From: Rosa chinensis
Taxonomy: Eukaryota; Streptophyta; Magnoliopsida; Rosales; Rosaceae
Assembly (NCBI RefSeq): GCF_002994745.2
Contig: NC_037091.1
Coordinates: 38,190,112-38,254,111 of the forward strand
Reading direction: 5' to 3'
DNA length: 64,000 nt
The stretch's first letter is position 1. Each line of letters begins with the position of its first letter. A program made the position numbers and the translations under genes. Shown piece by piece: positions 21,704 to 33,009 of this stretch. Below the pieces are notes generated by a model that saw nothing but the letters and a program-made list of their open reading frames with translations, was not told the origin of the DNA and ran no database searches.

Positions 21704-23268
21704 GCTTGGAAAGACAAACTCCAAGATTGGTGTCAAACTTTCGTGTTAAAGCCTCTGCAAACCCAAATGGTCCTGATGGGTTTTCTTGGGTGAGTCTGGC
21801 TCGGTCTATACGCCGCGGTTCGGAGCAGTTCTGGTCTAATTTTGGTGACTTGGTGAAGAAGGAAACTGGGTTTGATTTGAAGGAGGTGAATGTGAAGGTG
21901 GGGGAGTATTTGGGGCAAGCTGGGGAAGGATTAAAGAGAGGTGGGACTAAGTTGGAACGGTTTAGGACCGAGTTAGTGCCCGAGTTTGTGAGTTGGAATC
22001 AGTGGGAAAGATGGAAGGTAAAGTTCTTGTATTTAGTTTTAGCTTCTCATTTTGTTGTTGCAATGTGTTGGAAGATAATGAAAGTTATTACAAAGCTTGA
22101 GTCTTTTGTTTTGATCAAGTTGTGGCGGGAACTGAGTGTAACTTTCAATTAATTGATTTACTGATAACACTGTCATTTGTTATTCTCAGGATATCAAGAA
22201 ATGGGAACCTAAAAGAGTTGCTGCATTGGTTTTCTATGTTTTTATTGCCGTAGTTTCGTGTCAAAGAATATATGTAGCAATTTGAGCTCCTATCCAAGAT
22301 AGCCAGAGGAAAGAGTTGACAGAGGCTTATTTGGAGGCAGTGATTCCTGAGCCATCTCCGAGTAATGTTAGAAAGTAATTTGATTCCTCATGTTGTGTGT
22401 ACTTTACGTTTTGGTCACTTTAACGTACTGCATCACATTTCTGCTTAGAATTTGAATATTGGCTTAATATAGACAGGGTTTAAACTTTTAAACTAGAAGG
22501 AAGAAAGAGGAATAAAGATAGAGAAGTTTAAGGAGCTGTGTTTTCCTTTTTATTTTTGCATGATATAGGCTATCAGTACTGTTTCTAATAAGTCTGTGTT
22601 TTGGTCGCTTCCTTCATTAACTCATAAAACTTGATCACTTGTACATAATTAACATATTGTCTTGGATATGATAGCTCTTTACGAATATAGTTGGCCTTCA
22701 AAAAATTGTATATTTCTAGCATCTTATGTGACCTCTTGGGTAGTTGCTAAGAGTGTTGCTCTATCACCTACCAATGGAGTTAACTATTATTCCTTAGTTG
22801 GGTTTGTCTTCCGATCCTTTTAATCTTCAGTATGGTGAAAATGTCACAATTGGAAGCATGGTCTTTACATGGAAAATATCTTCAAAGTTCTCGTCCGGCC
22901 ATATCTAATTGACATACTTGTTTCAATGATCTCTCATGTATATCACTAGTGATTTTTCCATTGAGGTCAATATGGCAGCTTGTTGAGAGCATGCGTACAT
23001 ATATGTTTTTGTTTGTTTGTTTATTTAATTTTTCAAGTGAGGCTTATAGTTACTCACTGCATAAATCGGTTATGAGTCCTTGATATCAGCTTGCCAAACC
23101 ATGAATTTACTAATACAAAATATTGTGATTTACTGATTTACTATCCATTGCTCAGGCTCCTTGTTTTATATTTGTGGACGAGATTGATGCTATTGCTGGA
23201 AGGCATGCAAGACATGATCCTAGAAGAAGAGCAACATTTGAGGCTTTGATTGCACAGCTCGATGGGGA
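21704..23268 (+). pseudogene. Captured fragments of chloroplast FtsH-like (FTSHI) gene
   Basis: Exon pieces with splice signals: 21704-22017 (SANPNGPDGFSWVSLARSIR, ends TGGAAG|GTAAAG), 22190-22373 (DIKKWEPKRVAALVFYVFIA; an in-frame TGA follows the membrane segment VFYVFIAVVSCQRIYVAI), and 23156-23268 (CFIFVDEIDAIAGRHARHD, a Walker B FVDEID motif). This matches the FtsHI family, AAA proteins in the chloroplast membrane that lack protease activity. Exons between the second and third pieces are missing. The stop codon and gaps make it a pseudogene. Confidence 0.75.
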
Positions 23269-23814
23269 GTAAGTGTACTAATTTAAGACATGTCTATTTT
23301 TGCTCTTATTAAGCAATATTGGCATACAGCAGTAATTTATTTTTATTTACAATGCAATCTTAGTGGTTTGATTAACGTCTGTTATACATTCATCAAATTA
23401 TTTGAGACTATAATTTCTTATATGGGAAAGAGTTAAAATCACTATGGAAAACCTTATTTTGAATGCTACTTTTGGAGAGTATCCAAGTCGAACCACCTTG
23501 TGATAGTCTTGCATATGTGCTATTTATTATTTAGTTGTATATTCTTTTGTCTCATTGTGGGGCCTTGTATTGATGTGGCTGCCAAATGAAAGGTTTGGAG
23601 TGTTACTGATTGAACCTATTATTTATTCATGATTGAAGTTTAATTTAGGTTTCTTGGTCAGATACTTAGAACAATAATTATCACTTGTTTCTGTTATATA
23701 GCATGTATCTGATTTTACCTCTAGAGATTTTGAATTTTGATAGGTGTTAGGTGCTAACTTTTCCTTTTCCCTTGTTTATGATTTTTCGTATTTAGTAATT
23801 GTCCATGTGTAGGA

Positions 23815-24064
23815 AGGAACAGAGAAAATGAAGGACCTTTCTCCAGTCATGTTCGAGGATGTGAGCTATGGAGCTGAATTTGTTCCTGTTCCTGACTCTA
23901 TACTGATCATTCAAACAGCCACAAAGATGACTCCAACTGATGAACCATTAAAAGGGATTTCACAGTTTGTTGGAGCTTCAACAGGAACTTGGAATCTTAA
24001 AATCCTTGTTAAAGACGCACTAAGTGATGGTCATGGTCATAATTCTCCTCCTCCGAGAGCTTAA
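23815..24064 (+). CDS. Unidentified captured exon in CACTA
   Basis: An acceptor-like TGTGTAG precedes an open frame that reads EGTEKMKDLSPVMFEDVS and ends PPPRA with a stop at 24062-24064. Codon use looks protein-like (acidic start, hydrophobic core ILIIQTATKM). I do not recognise the family. It follows the FtsHI exons but does not match the next FtsHI exon expected, so it may come from a third gene. Confidence 0.4.
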
Positions 24065-25786
24065 CTTCTTGTGTAAAAATATGAGTCTGGTTTAAACACC
24101 ACTTCTGTAATATGTAAAGTTATAACATTTTCAATTAATGTTTCTTAGCTTATGATTATGACTGTTTTACATACAAAATTTCAATGCAGACCCGCAGCAT
24201 CATGCGGGGAGTATTGGTTAGATTTCTCATTTGATGGTTTGCAATGTTTGTATTTGATGGCGTACTCTCTAATTCAGGAATGAGATGTTCAAATGATCGC
24301 ACAACAGATTAGATATAGATGACTGCCCGTTGTCTGAATGGCCAAAAAGGGGACAGGAACACATTGCAATCATTCATATCACACATCGATTTTTAACAAA
24401 TCAGTGTCTTCTAATTTATACTCAGACAACAGAACCAATTGAACTCTGATGTCCTAAAGTTAATCACACAACAGATATAGTCCAAGAACTGAAGTTTGAA
24501 GATCAATCAGACAACAGACAAAATAAAAAAATGTTGTTTGATATGCTTAACATACAACAGCTTAAAACTGGCACTGTTGTCTGAAGACAGCGCCTCAACT
24601 GCTGCGCAGCTGCGCTTCGCATCTGCCGAGCCATCTGCTGAGCTATCACACAACAGTTATAACACAAACCTGTTGTCTATATGTTTATCACACAACTGTG
24701 TTCCACCGTTGTCTGATTTTTCATCAGACAACGGCTCACTCTACAACGGTGAGACTCCAAATCCCGCATCGGTTTTTTGTCGTTGTCTGATGCGATTTTT
24801 GGTGTAGTGGTTCCGTCAAAATTTGCCGTTAAGTTGCTGACGAGGCCATCCATTTCACGGCACCTTAGTTATTTGCATGCCACATCATTGAGAAATTGTC
24901 CAATATACCCTCTTGTAGTTTCCTCCATTCTTCTTCTTCACACCCAAAATTTGAAGCATAAGAGAATCACCACTAGTACCACCATAACCACCACCAAGCT
25001 CTCTCTCCGAGCCCAACCACTACCAAGAACCTCAATTCTCTTCTCCTTTCTTCCTCTGCTCACCAAAACCCAAATCCAACAGTGTTATCCCTTCTTCTGT
25101 GTTCTAAATTCTCAGATCAGTCACACACTCACACATCTTCAACACCACCACATCTAATCTAACCCTGCAAGCAACATAATCAAATTTTCGATCAAAATCC
25201 AAAATCCATTGTCAGTACCATCATAACCACCATCGAGCTATCCACCACCAAAACCACCCTATCACCACCCGCAAACTTCAAAAACATCAATTAAGCACCA
25301 AAATCAAATATCACTCCCACCAAAATCAAATATCTTTCCATACTAATTTTACCAGTATGGTCCCAAGCGACCCTCCCTCCCTTGGGATGGGAAGACTGAG
25401 AAGTCCTTAATCATCTTTGTATAGTCTCCTAAAGCCTGCAAAACACAAAAAAGTCTCAATCTTTGTATATAAAGAACCGAAAGCAGAGTAAAAACAAGCA
25501 CCATATCAACCCCAATTTCAAAAGTCAGAGCCTTGATGAATCAATTGACACATTCATAAGGAAGCAGAACACAATGGCATATATTTCAAAGATCAAAGAA
25601 GCTCAAAAAGGCAATACAATCAGATAGATAGTATCAAAATGCAGCGGAAACATGAATACCCACAATTTGGGACTAGATTGAGAAACCAGAAATCGATAAA
25701 GATCGAATTTTGACATAAAAGATTGGAACTTTGGGGACAAAATGGGGAATTTTGAAAGGTGAAATTGGAATGGGCGAGTGACCTAC

Positions 25787-25954
25787 CTTGGTGACGAAAA
25801 CGACGTCGCAGTCGGTCTTGTAGATGCAGCAGTGGCGATCGTCGCAGATGAAAAGGAGGCAGGCAACTCAGGTGGAGTAGACCTCCTTGTGGCCGCAAGT
25901 GCCGTAGGCAACCCATTCGAGGGAGTCGGCGAACACGACACAGCTATCATCCAT
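25787..25954 (-). pseudogene. Captured exon 1 of ZNF598/Hel2-like RING gene
   Basis: 168 bp, exactly 56 codons from ATG to a GT donor (AAG|GTAGGT). It reads MDDSCVVFADSLEWVAYGTC, then CGHKEVYST, a stop, and CDDRHCCIYKT to VVFVTK. This is the N-terminal RING of the plant ZNF598/Hel2 ribosome-quality-control ubiquitin ligase. At least four expected zinc-ligand cysteines are changed (to Phe, Tyr, stop, Tyr), so it cannot fold as a RING. It lies within the MULE, antisense to the captured CACTA genes. Confidence 0.75.
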
Positions 25955-26572
25955 GGCAATCGGAAGGAGAAGATCTAGGGTTTTGAATCAGAATTTTACC
26001 ATCTGAGCATATACCATCTAGAAGGTCACCATTTGGACTCTGCACCATCAACAAACAAGGAGCACAATTCCATAACAGAGCTAGAGACAGAGCAAGAATA
26101 GAGGAAGTGAAGAGGCTCGAATTAACCATCTCTTGGTTCCTTCACTGGGTTCTTCTCGATTTTGGGCTCATGGAGTGGCTTTGCTTTGTATTCTGAAACA
26201 GAGGTTTCTTCTTCAGTTTTGAGGTGGGATTTGATGAGAGGAAGAAGAGCTAGGTGATGAGGCCGGTGTTTGGGTAAAGGAACAAGAGGAAGAAGAGATT
26301 GCAGTAAGAACCAAAAACAGAAGAATTGAAAAAATTAAAAGGGGAAGCTAGGGTTATTCTCGATATTTCAACATCGACAACGCTTACGAGGCGCTGAGTT
26401 GGTGCTAACTTTAATGCCACGTCAGCCTACAAACGGAGCAATTGGACGGAGTGTACCGATCAGACGAAAATTGTGACATTAGGGACTTTTCAGATTAAAT
26501 GAGAATGTCAGGGACTGAAACGATTTTGGAGGCAGAGTACAAAGACTAAACAAAATTTAATCCTAAGGAATA

Positions 26573-26900
26573 TAATAACTTAGCTACATCCCTTACATAA
26601 TAAGTAATTGGACAATGTTGGTAATATTCTGATTCATTATGGATACATGTTTTATGGGAGGTACCTAGTTCTGTAATGCCTATATAAAGAGGTCTTGGTC
26701 CCTGCTCTAGCAATGAGAAGCACTTTATTAACACACTGCCCCACTGAGAGAGATTGCATAAAGAATTGCTCAGAGGAGAAGTACCATGATCAACCATGTA
26801 TGTTGCAGGTTAGTACCAAGTACAATAAACATTCATCTTAATTGTAATGAATAAACGTGTTCTTATATTGAGTACAATATACATATCTATAATCTTAATT
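26573..26900 (+). other. Sequence right of the MULE, possible LTR part
   Basis: It contains CCTATATAAAGAGG, like a promoter TATA region, then a CTGAGAGAGATTGC stretch. It could be the second half of an LTR starting near 18127, but ends and TSD were not found. Confidence 0.25.
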
Positions 26901-26914
26901 TACAATATGGGCAA

Positions 26915-27150
26915 GGATGGTGAAGATGAACATGATCGATGCTCATGGACTCAGGGGAGACTTGGAAGATGAATACTGCTGCACCATTAATGAAGATGAG
27001 TTCTTCAGCTTACATTCTAAAGAAAATAATGATTTAAACGAAGATTTGATGGAGTGACTGACCCGAATGGAAGATTAATAAGATTGCTTATGAATGTGAT
27101 CTTGTTCACACTTCCATTCCATTGGTGCCCTGCAGGTAAGACTCTTAGCT
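26915..27150 (+). pseudogene. 3' end of another TNL
   Basis: It matches 15120-15365: GATGGTGAAGATG, CTGCTGCACCATTAATGAAG, TGACTGACC, and the CTGCAGGTAAGACTC intron start. Only the acidic C-terminal tail and 3' region remain, with no LRR upstream. The neighbouring 27150-27300 also matches downstream sequence of relic B (TTACTAGGATCTATC). Confidence 0.5.
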
Positions 27151-27581
27151 TTTAACTATTTACTGTTCTTTATGAGTAATGACTAATGCTATATATTGTG
27201 GGTAAATTACTAGGATCTATCCTCTTTCATGACTCCAATCTTTGTTTTGCCAATTAGTTAATGACATTTTTGTTTTTGCTTTCTTATAGATTCCTTTTCT
27301 TCTGCAAAAGTCTTGAAGGAGGCTGGCACTAATTCAACTGTGTTGGTTCATGGACAACTCAACTTTAGTTTTTTTTATTTAGTTTGTTTGACATGTTTAC
27401 TTTTGGCGCCTGTAAATTTTTATAGCTTCATGTAAAAGCATTTGAAACTTTGCATGATGAAATGAAAGTTGGTGATGAGTTCTCTTCAGTTTTAGTGCCA
27501 AGTACGTTTCATATATGCAAGTTTTTTAATCCAATTTATCTTTTCTCCTATGTCAATTTGAACTGTTTTGATTTAAATGCC
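27151..27581 (+). other. TNL 3' flank, non-coding
   Basis: Continues as a likely 3' UTR or intron (TTTGTTTTGCCAATTAGTTAATGAC matches 15440-15460). No gene seen. Confidence 0.35.
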
Positions 27582-28860
27582 TTTTTTTTGTTTTTTTTTG
27601 TTTTTTTGAGTTGAAGGTGGTTAGAATTTATTGATAATCAAAAACACTTTAGGGTACAAATTTCTCTTCATCTATTACATGTTGTATAAAGAAAGGAGCA
27701 TGAGACCAATAGAAGTCTAGATCATGTGCAGAAGCGTGAGCTGCTAGAAGATGGACTACCTTATTGGCTTCCCTCCTAGCATGAACCAAACGAGAGTTTG
27801 GAATGGAAGCCAAATCTTCACTGACATCGTCATACAGACTACCAAGAGCTGAAATGTTTTGTGCCCTAGCTTGACACAATTGTTGCTTCAAAGTCAAACA
27901 GTACGTCTGTTTCAAAAATAACAGGATGTAGAGAATGACTGATAACAAAACCAACTGCCTTTCTACAAGCCACCAACTCTGCATGTTCTGCTGAAACAAT
28001 ATGATAGATAACTTTCCCAGCAGCACCCATATATGTACCACTATCATCTCGCACAACGAAGCCCATTGTTGTCCTGCCAGTACCACTATCAAATGCACCA
28101 TCAAAATTAATCTTCAACCACCCTTGTGGAGGAGCTCTCCACTTAAGGACCCTTCGCTTAGCCATCACTGTCTGAAGCTTAGAATTGTGAAAGATGAAGT
28201 TGCTTAGCCTTGTAGATGACATAAGAGCAACATCACTCGATCAAGTGAGCTTATTGTCCCAAACCCTCACATTCCTTTCTTTCCAGATACTCCAAATGAA
28301 GAATAGAAGTTGAGCAAAAGTTATTTTTGACAATTTTTCAGAGCAAAAGTTAAGCCAACTAAGGGCATCTAGATTATCAGAATCCATACCAAAACAGTTT
28401 CCACTCAGACTATGGTTTGTAACCATCACTTCTCTAGTAAGAGAGCAATTGCGACACAGATGAATAATTGTTTCATTCTCAGTATTGCAGAGTACACAAA
28501 CCTGAGATTCCACAGGAACATGCCTAGCAGCCAGTCGGTCTAGTGTTGGAAGAATATTCTGCCTAATTTTCCAAGCATTCACTTTTGCCAAATTTGGCAT
28601 TTTCGCTTGCCAGATCTTTCTCCAGACTCTCTGGTTCATTACCACAGAAGGAGGAAGAGAAGAAGCTATTTTGGAAAATGCAAAACGATATGCAGATTTT
28701 ACCGTAAACATACCTCTTCTTTCTAGGTGCCAGGAAAGCCTGTCTTCAGGACCTCTAGTGCTCAGAGGGATTGAAAGAATAGCCTCAGCCATGATTAGCA
28801 AAAGAAGCACGCACCTTTTGCTCATTCCACAAATTAGGAGGTACAATCAGGTCAATAACT
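27582..28860 (-). mobile_element. LINE (L1-type), truncated
   Basis: The minus-strand 3' end is a poly(A) (plus-strand T-runs 27582-27607). Reading the minus strand from 28860, the RT C-terminal region (VIDLIVPPNLWNEQKV), zf-RVT (VNAWKIRQNILPTLDRLAAR and VCVLCNTENETIIHLCRNC) and RNase H (WLKINFDGAFDSGTG ... SAEHAELVACRKAV, then VHARREANKV) follow in two or three frames, so at least two frameshifts exist. The upstream RT is missing because an LTR fragment begins at 28861. Confidence 0.8.
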
Positions 28861-29367
28861 TGTCACGCCCCTGATTTTTAACACAAATAAAAATCGATAT
28901 ATAATCTCATAATTATACATGCATGAACATTCAGTCATCAATAACAAATACCTGGAAAATTTTTCCTTTTAACTACACACATATTGATGCCCTGAACCTA
29001 CTATGTCAATATTGACCCGCCCCACAGAGTCATATATTACATAAACTTACGAATTAAATTGCCAACAACAAGATAAAACGTAAATGCTCCTCAGAGCTTA
29101 CTACAACGGAAGTCCAAAATAACGGCAAAGTCACAAAATTGGCTTCCTACCGTTTAGCTGCAAGTATGCAACCCCAACTTCAGCCACGATTATCCTGACT
29201 TGCAGGATTAACCCCTACACCGTTTGAATGATGTACCGGGTTGCCACACAACAAATCCGGTAAGCTTTTGCAAGCCCGTACGAGTAACTTAAAACAGCTA
29301 ACACAACTCACACCAGAAATAAGGAAAACAACTCACGTTTTAATTCCTTAAAACACGAAATAAACAC
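28861..29367 (-). mobile_element. LTR end fragment of the 55896-type LTR
   Basis: It starts TGTCACGCCCCTGATTTT. On the minus strand it matches 58200-58559, the 3' end of the solo LTR: CCGGTAC, TTCAAACGGTGTAG, TAATCCTG and the final GGGGCGTGACA are shared. It cuts the LINE at 28861 and is itself cut by a CACTA end at 29368. The other LTR end was not found. Confidence 0.65.
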
Positions 29368-30163
29368 TACTAAAAAACCTTCAATTGCGACAGCAGTTTG
29401 CGACGGTAAATAACAATTTTGCCGTAGCAAATACTTTTCGCGATGGCAAATTGAGCATTTGCGATGGAAATGTTAGCGTTGCAATATGTGGCGTCACAAG
29501 ATCCAATTGCGACGGTAAATTTCTGTTGCAAAAAGTATTTGCGACGGAAACTGCTGCCGTCGCAAAGGCTAATTTAATTGCGACGGATACTTTGCCATTG
29601 CAAAAAGATATTTCATTTTTTTAAAAAAAAATCTGGTGTGAATTTCACACCAAAGCTAGTACTGTATTACAAAAATTATAAATTGAAAAATGTTAAAGAT
29701 ACCATATGAACTCATTTCAATTACAAACCAACAATCATAATTACAAGCATCAAAATACCTAAAACTACTAAGCTTCTTGTTGAACTTCAAAGTTACACAC
29801 AAAGCTATTCACCAAAATTTTTGAACCATAAGTATGGTGATAACTAACATCCTCCTTGCTTGTAACATTCCTCACCAAAAGACATGTTGAAAGACCTACA
29901 CATACAAAGACAAACCTCAATAGCTTTTCTGTATCCAGCAGTAAATATTTGCAGAAAAAGGTGGAACATCCTTTGTAACTCCATATATGTTTCCGTTTGT
30001 GTCAAAGCTAGAGAGAGTAAGAAAGAGAAATGAATTCTGTGTTATATATGGCATGGATTCCTAACTTCTTATCTCAGACCATAATGCAAATTAATAAGTA
30101 GCTCAAGGCAATAAATCGGTGGGTAAATGTACATTATACCAAAAGATTAATAATTAGCTATAC

Positions 30164-30277
30164 CTCCATTGAGTCAAATGACCAGAGGCTTAGACAACGG
30201 ATCTTTAATAGCAGCCTCAGTGAGCCAGTAAAAGAGTGCTCTTCCAACCCTGTGATTCACAGTGACAACCTACATAA
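30164..30277 (-). pseudogene. Captured serine carboxypeptidase-like exon
   Basis: Minus strand: VTVNHRVGRALFYWLTEAA, then KDPLSKPLVI, a stop in place of the Trp of the WLNGG motif, and LNG at a GT donor (GGAG|GTATAG). This is the N-terminal part of a plant SCPL enzyme before the GGPGCSS oxyanion motif. A 2-bp deletion before VTVN and the stop make it dead. The neighbour SYD fragment lies in the same orientation but is an unrelated gene. Confidence 0.75.
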
Positions 30278-30407
30278 CTTATTCTTTCTCTGAACTTTTG
30301 AAAACAGAAGCACACATGCAGCCAAAATCACAAATTTTAGTAGAAAACAGAAGCACACATGCAGACACGCATCAACACATGTGAATAGATTGAGTATCAA
30401 GGATTAC

Positions 30408-31180
30408 CTGAGAAGAAATATGAAAAAAAAGGAGAATCTGGTTTATTGAATATATCAGTAAGGGAACCATGATCACCACCAGATGTATGTCCATCCAACC
30501 TAAGGTACCGATACTGCTTAAAGCTGAGATATTCCTCCATGACATCAAGTAGCCTAGTCATTGTGAAGAAAAAAAAAAACAGAACCTGCAGAATGAAAAA
30601 TTTCAATAATTTACATCTTACATCAGATAATTTAACTTGCAAAAAAAAAAAAAATCTATGGAATAAAAACAAACAAACCATGTCGCAAGAAACATGGAAA
30701 AGCATTTCCATACCGTATGTTTGTTGCTTTTAGCTTGGGAAATAATCGATCTAACATCTCAAGCTTCCCAGAAAGCCTTATAATTGATGGTAGATAGTGC
30801 TTTGGTATTAAGTTATCAACCTGCAAATAGCAATCAGATAACAAGTTTTATCCAGAAGAAAGCTTACTCTGTATACAAAAGAAAGGAAAAGATAGGTCTT
30901 CAAATCTTAAAAGGGAGCAATCAGATAACAAGTTTTATCCAGAAGAAAGCTTACTCTGTATACAAAAGAAAGGAAAAGATAAGTCTTCAAATCTTAAAAG
31001 GGCACTTGTGAAAAAACAAAGAAACAATCTTCATTTTACAAGGTGATAATTAAAAATTATTTAGTTCTCATTTCCATTATCATTTATAAGAGTTGAGAAT
31101 TTAAAATGAAAAGGGAATGAACATACCTCCTCTACATGAAGCTGGCTGAAATATGGATGATTGCATACATTTTGTCGATC
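30408..31180 (-). pseudogene. Captured SNF2 chromatin-remodeller (SYD-type) exons
   Basis: Three exon pieces with normal splice sites. 31127-31180 reads VCNHPYFSQLHVEE and ends GAG|GTATGT. 30714-30820 reads VDNLIPKHYLPSIIRLSGKL and EMLDRLFPKLKAT. 30408-30585 reads TMTRLLDVMEEYLSFKQYR and LRLDGHTSGGDHGSLTDIF, then a frameshift near the end. These are helicase-C motifs of a SWI2/SNF2 ATPase, closest in memory to SPLAYED. Retained introns show DNA-level capture. An 87-bp tandem duplication lies in one intron (30830-31003). Confidence 0.75.
30830..31003. repeat. 87-bp tandem duplication (2 copies)
   Basis: GCAATCAGATAACAAGTTTT begins both copies at 30830 and 30917; nearly identical. It lies in an intron of the captured SNF2 fragment. 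Confidence 0.85.
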
Positions 31181-31415
31181 GTTTGAGTATTTGGGTTTCT
31201 CGTATCGCTTGCTAAATAGAGAACTTCCTTTTGACGTGAAATAGGCTTGCTTGAGGGCCCAATTAGGTTACGAGGTTGATGACTCATTCCCTTTGCCTGT
31301 CACTAGTTAAATTTGAACTTGTGGAAATTTGGGTATCAACACACCCAACATCACATTTTATGGGTAAGTTAAAATTACCAAAATAAACATAGTTGGAATT
31401 AGGAAATATCAGCAG

Positions 31416-31446
<31 letters not shown>

Positions 31447-32016
31447 CAGGTTCTACTGCAGATGGATATCATTAAATGATTCTCAATTAATTTAGTATGC
31501 ATGGGATCGAGCCTTCCTATCAATCTAGTTTCAAAAAATGTACTAACTGTTCAAATGATATGGACAAACAAGAGCAAGTGAAAACTGCTAAAAAATTCCT
31601 CAAGAACTCTTAGGATGTATTGTGTTGTTTCACTCCAATTTCATCATCAGTATTTCACAAATCTCAACAATTGGCATCTGAGTATTGTCTTGGTCAAGTC
31701 CTCAATGATAAGCAATTCCCCATTGGCATCTGAGTATTTTTAACCCAACAAGTGACAAACAATTAAAACCTTTTTTGGGTCCGTTGTATTAACTTTAGTG
31801 ATAACCATGTTATTTACCGAAACTTTCACATTGAGCCATTGAGGAATTGATGATGAGTCTTCTAGTGTAATATGCTCGTCGTTTTTTTTTTTTTAAACTG
31901 CAACAATGCAATAGGTAGTCTCTCTTGTATAAAAATAATAATAATAATAATAATAATAAAATAGGTAGTCTCTTACCCTATATTTATCTCAATTTATTTC
32001 AGCAAAAAAAAAAAAA
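31181..32016. other. Non-coding stretch with simple repeats
   Basis: No gene seen. It holds a 30-bp T run (about 31417-31446), an (AAT)n microsatellite (31935-31960) and A-rich sequence used as the target of the fold-back element. Confidence 0.6.
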
Positions 32017-32978
32017 GGATTAATTTCAGTTTACCCCCCTGAGGTTTGGGGGTGAAATCATTTCACCCCCTAAACTTTCAATTTTGAATTTTTACCCCCT
32101 AAACTTTTCAATTTCAATCAGCCGTGTCCAATTTTTACTGTTCCGTCCAAATTGGACGTTAAGTTTGACTTTTGAGGGTTAAAATGGTCATTTCAACATA
32201 AAAAAATAAAAATAAATTTTTTTTTTTTTTTTAATAATTTTGTCTTCAACCTATATACCACAAGTTATAATAGGTTTATAAAAACAAAAAAAAATACTCT
32301 AGGTAGTTGAAAGCCGCTCGCTGGTCTACGATATTTGTGACATATCTCCGATAAAGTGAAGAATTTAGGATATATCCCAAATAAAGTGAAGAAATATTTG
32401 TAAAAAATAATTTTACACTTTATCTGTAAATAAATATCTGTATATTCCCAATAAAGTGAAGAAATATCTGTGTAAAATCATTTTTGGTCTGCGATATTTG
32501 TGATATATATCCAATATTTATCTGTAAATAAATATCTGTAAAAAATGATTTTACACAGATATTTCTTCACTTTATTGGGGATATACAGATATTTACAGAT
32601 AAAGTGTAAAATCATTTTTTACAGATATTTCTTCACTTTATTGGGGATATATCCTAAAATTCTTCAATTTATTGGACATATATCACAAATATCGTAGACC
32701 AAAAATGATTTTACACAGATATTTCTTCACTTTATTGGGAATATACAGATATTTATTTACAGATAAAGTGTAAAATTATTTTTTACAAATATTTCTTCAC
32801 TTTATTTGGGATATATCCTAAATTCTTCACTTTATCGGAGATATGTCACAAATATCGTAGACCAGCGAGCGGCTTTCAACTACCTAGAGTATTTTTTTTG
32901 TTTTTATAAACCTATTATAACTTGTGGTATATAGGTTGGAGACAAAATTATAAATTAAAAAAAAAAACTAAAAACCAG

Positions 32979-33009
<31 letters not shown>

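Larger units (their letters stand above)
19412..24809. mobile_element. Pack-CACTA element (5.4 kb)
   Basis: Starts CACTACACCAATAAC and ends TTGGTGTAGTG, with the exact 3-bp TSD GTT (19409-19411 and 24810-24812). Subterminal arrays of ACACAACA/ACAACAG and TTGTCTG motifs occur at both ends (19425-19740 and 24295-24795), as usual for EnSpm/CACTA. No transposase is visible. The interior carries plus-strand exons of at least two host genes (LisH-like 20408-20933, FtsHI 21704-23268) and an unidentified exon (23815-24064). It is inserted in a MULE end. Confidence 0.85.
19287..26563. mobile_element. Pack-MULE carrying a nested CACTA element
   Basis: Long inverted ends starting GGATTAAATTTTGTTTAGTC match over roughly 100 bp with substitutions, and are flanked by an exact 9-bp TSD, TAAGGAATA (19278-19286 and 26564-26572). 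Without the nested CACTA (19412-24809) it is about 1.9 kb. Inside, on the minus strand, it holds an exon of a ZNF598/Hel2-like gene with a splice donor (25787-25954). No transposase, so it is non-autonomous. Confidence 0.85.
29368..31180. mobile_element. CACTA element end with captured genes (right end not found)
   Basis: Starts CACTACTAAAAAACC and has the subterminal array of GCGACGG/TTGCGACGG repeats at 29386-29590, typical of CACTA elements. The matching right end (GGTTTTTTAGTAGTG) was not seen, so the element is truncated or its end has decayed. It carries minus-strand exon pieces of a carboxypeptidase (30164-30277) and an SNF2 helicase (30408-31180) with introns. Confidence 0.6.

Noticed and set aside
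30270..30282. TSD TAACT as right end of the LTR that starts at 28861
   Set aside because: CCTACA|TAACT matches formally, but the sequence is a carboxypeptidase exon and not LTR.
31935..31960. Possible CRISPR-like or regulatory array
   Set aside because: It is a plain (AAT)n microsatellite; CRISPR is not expected in a plant nuclear genome.
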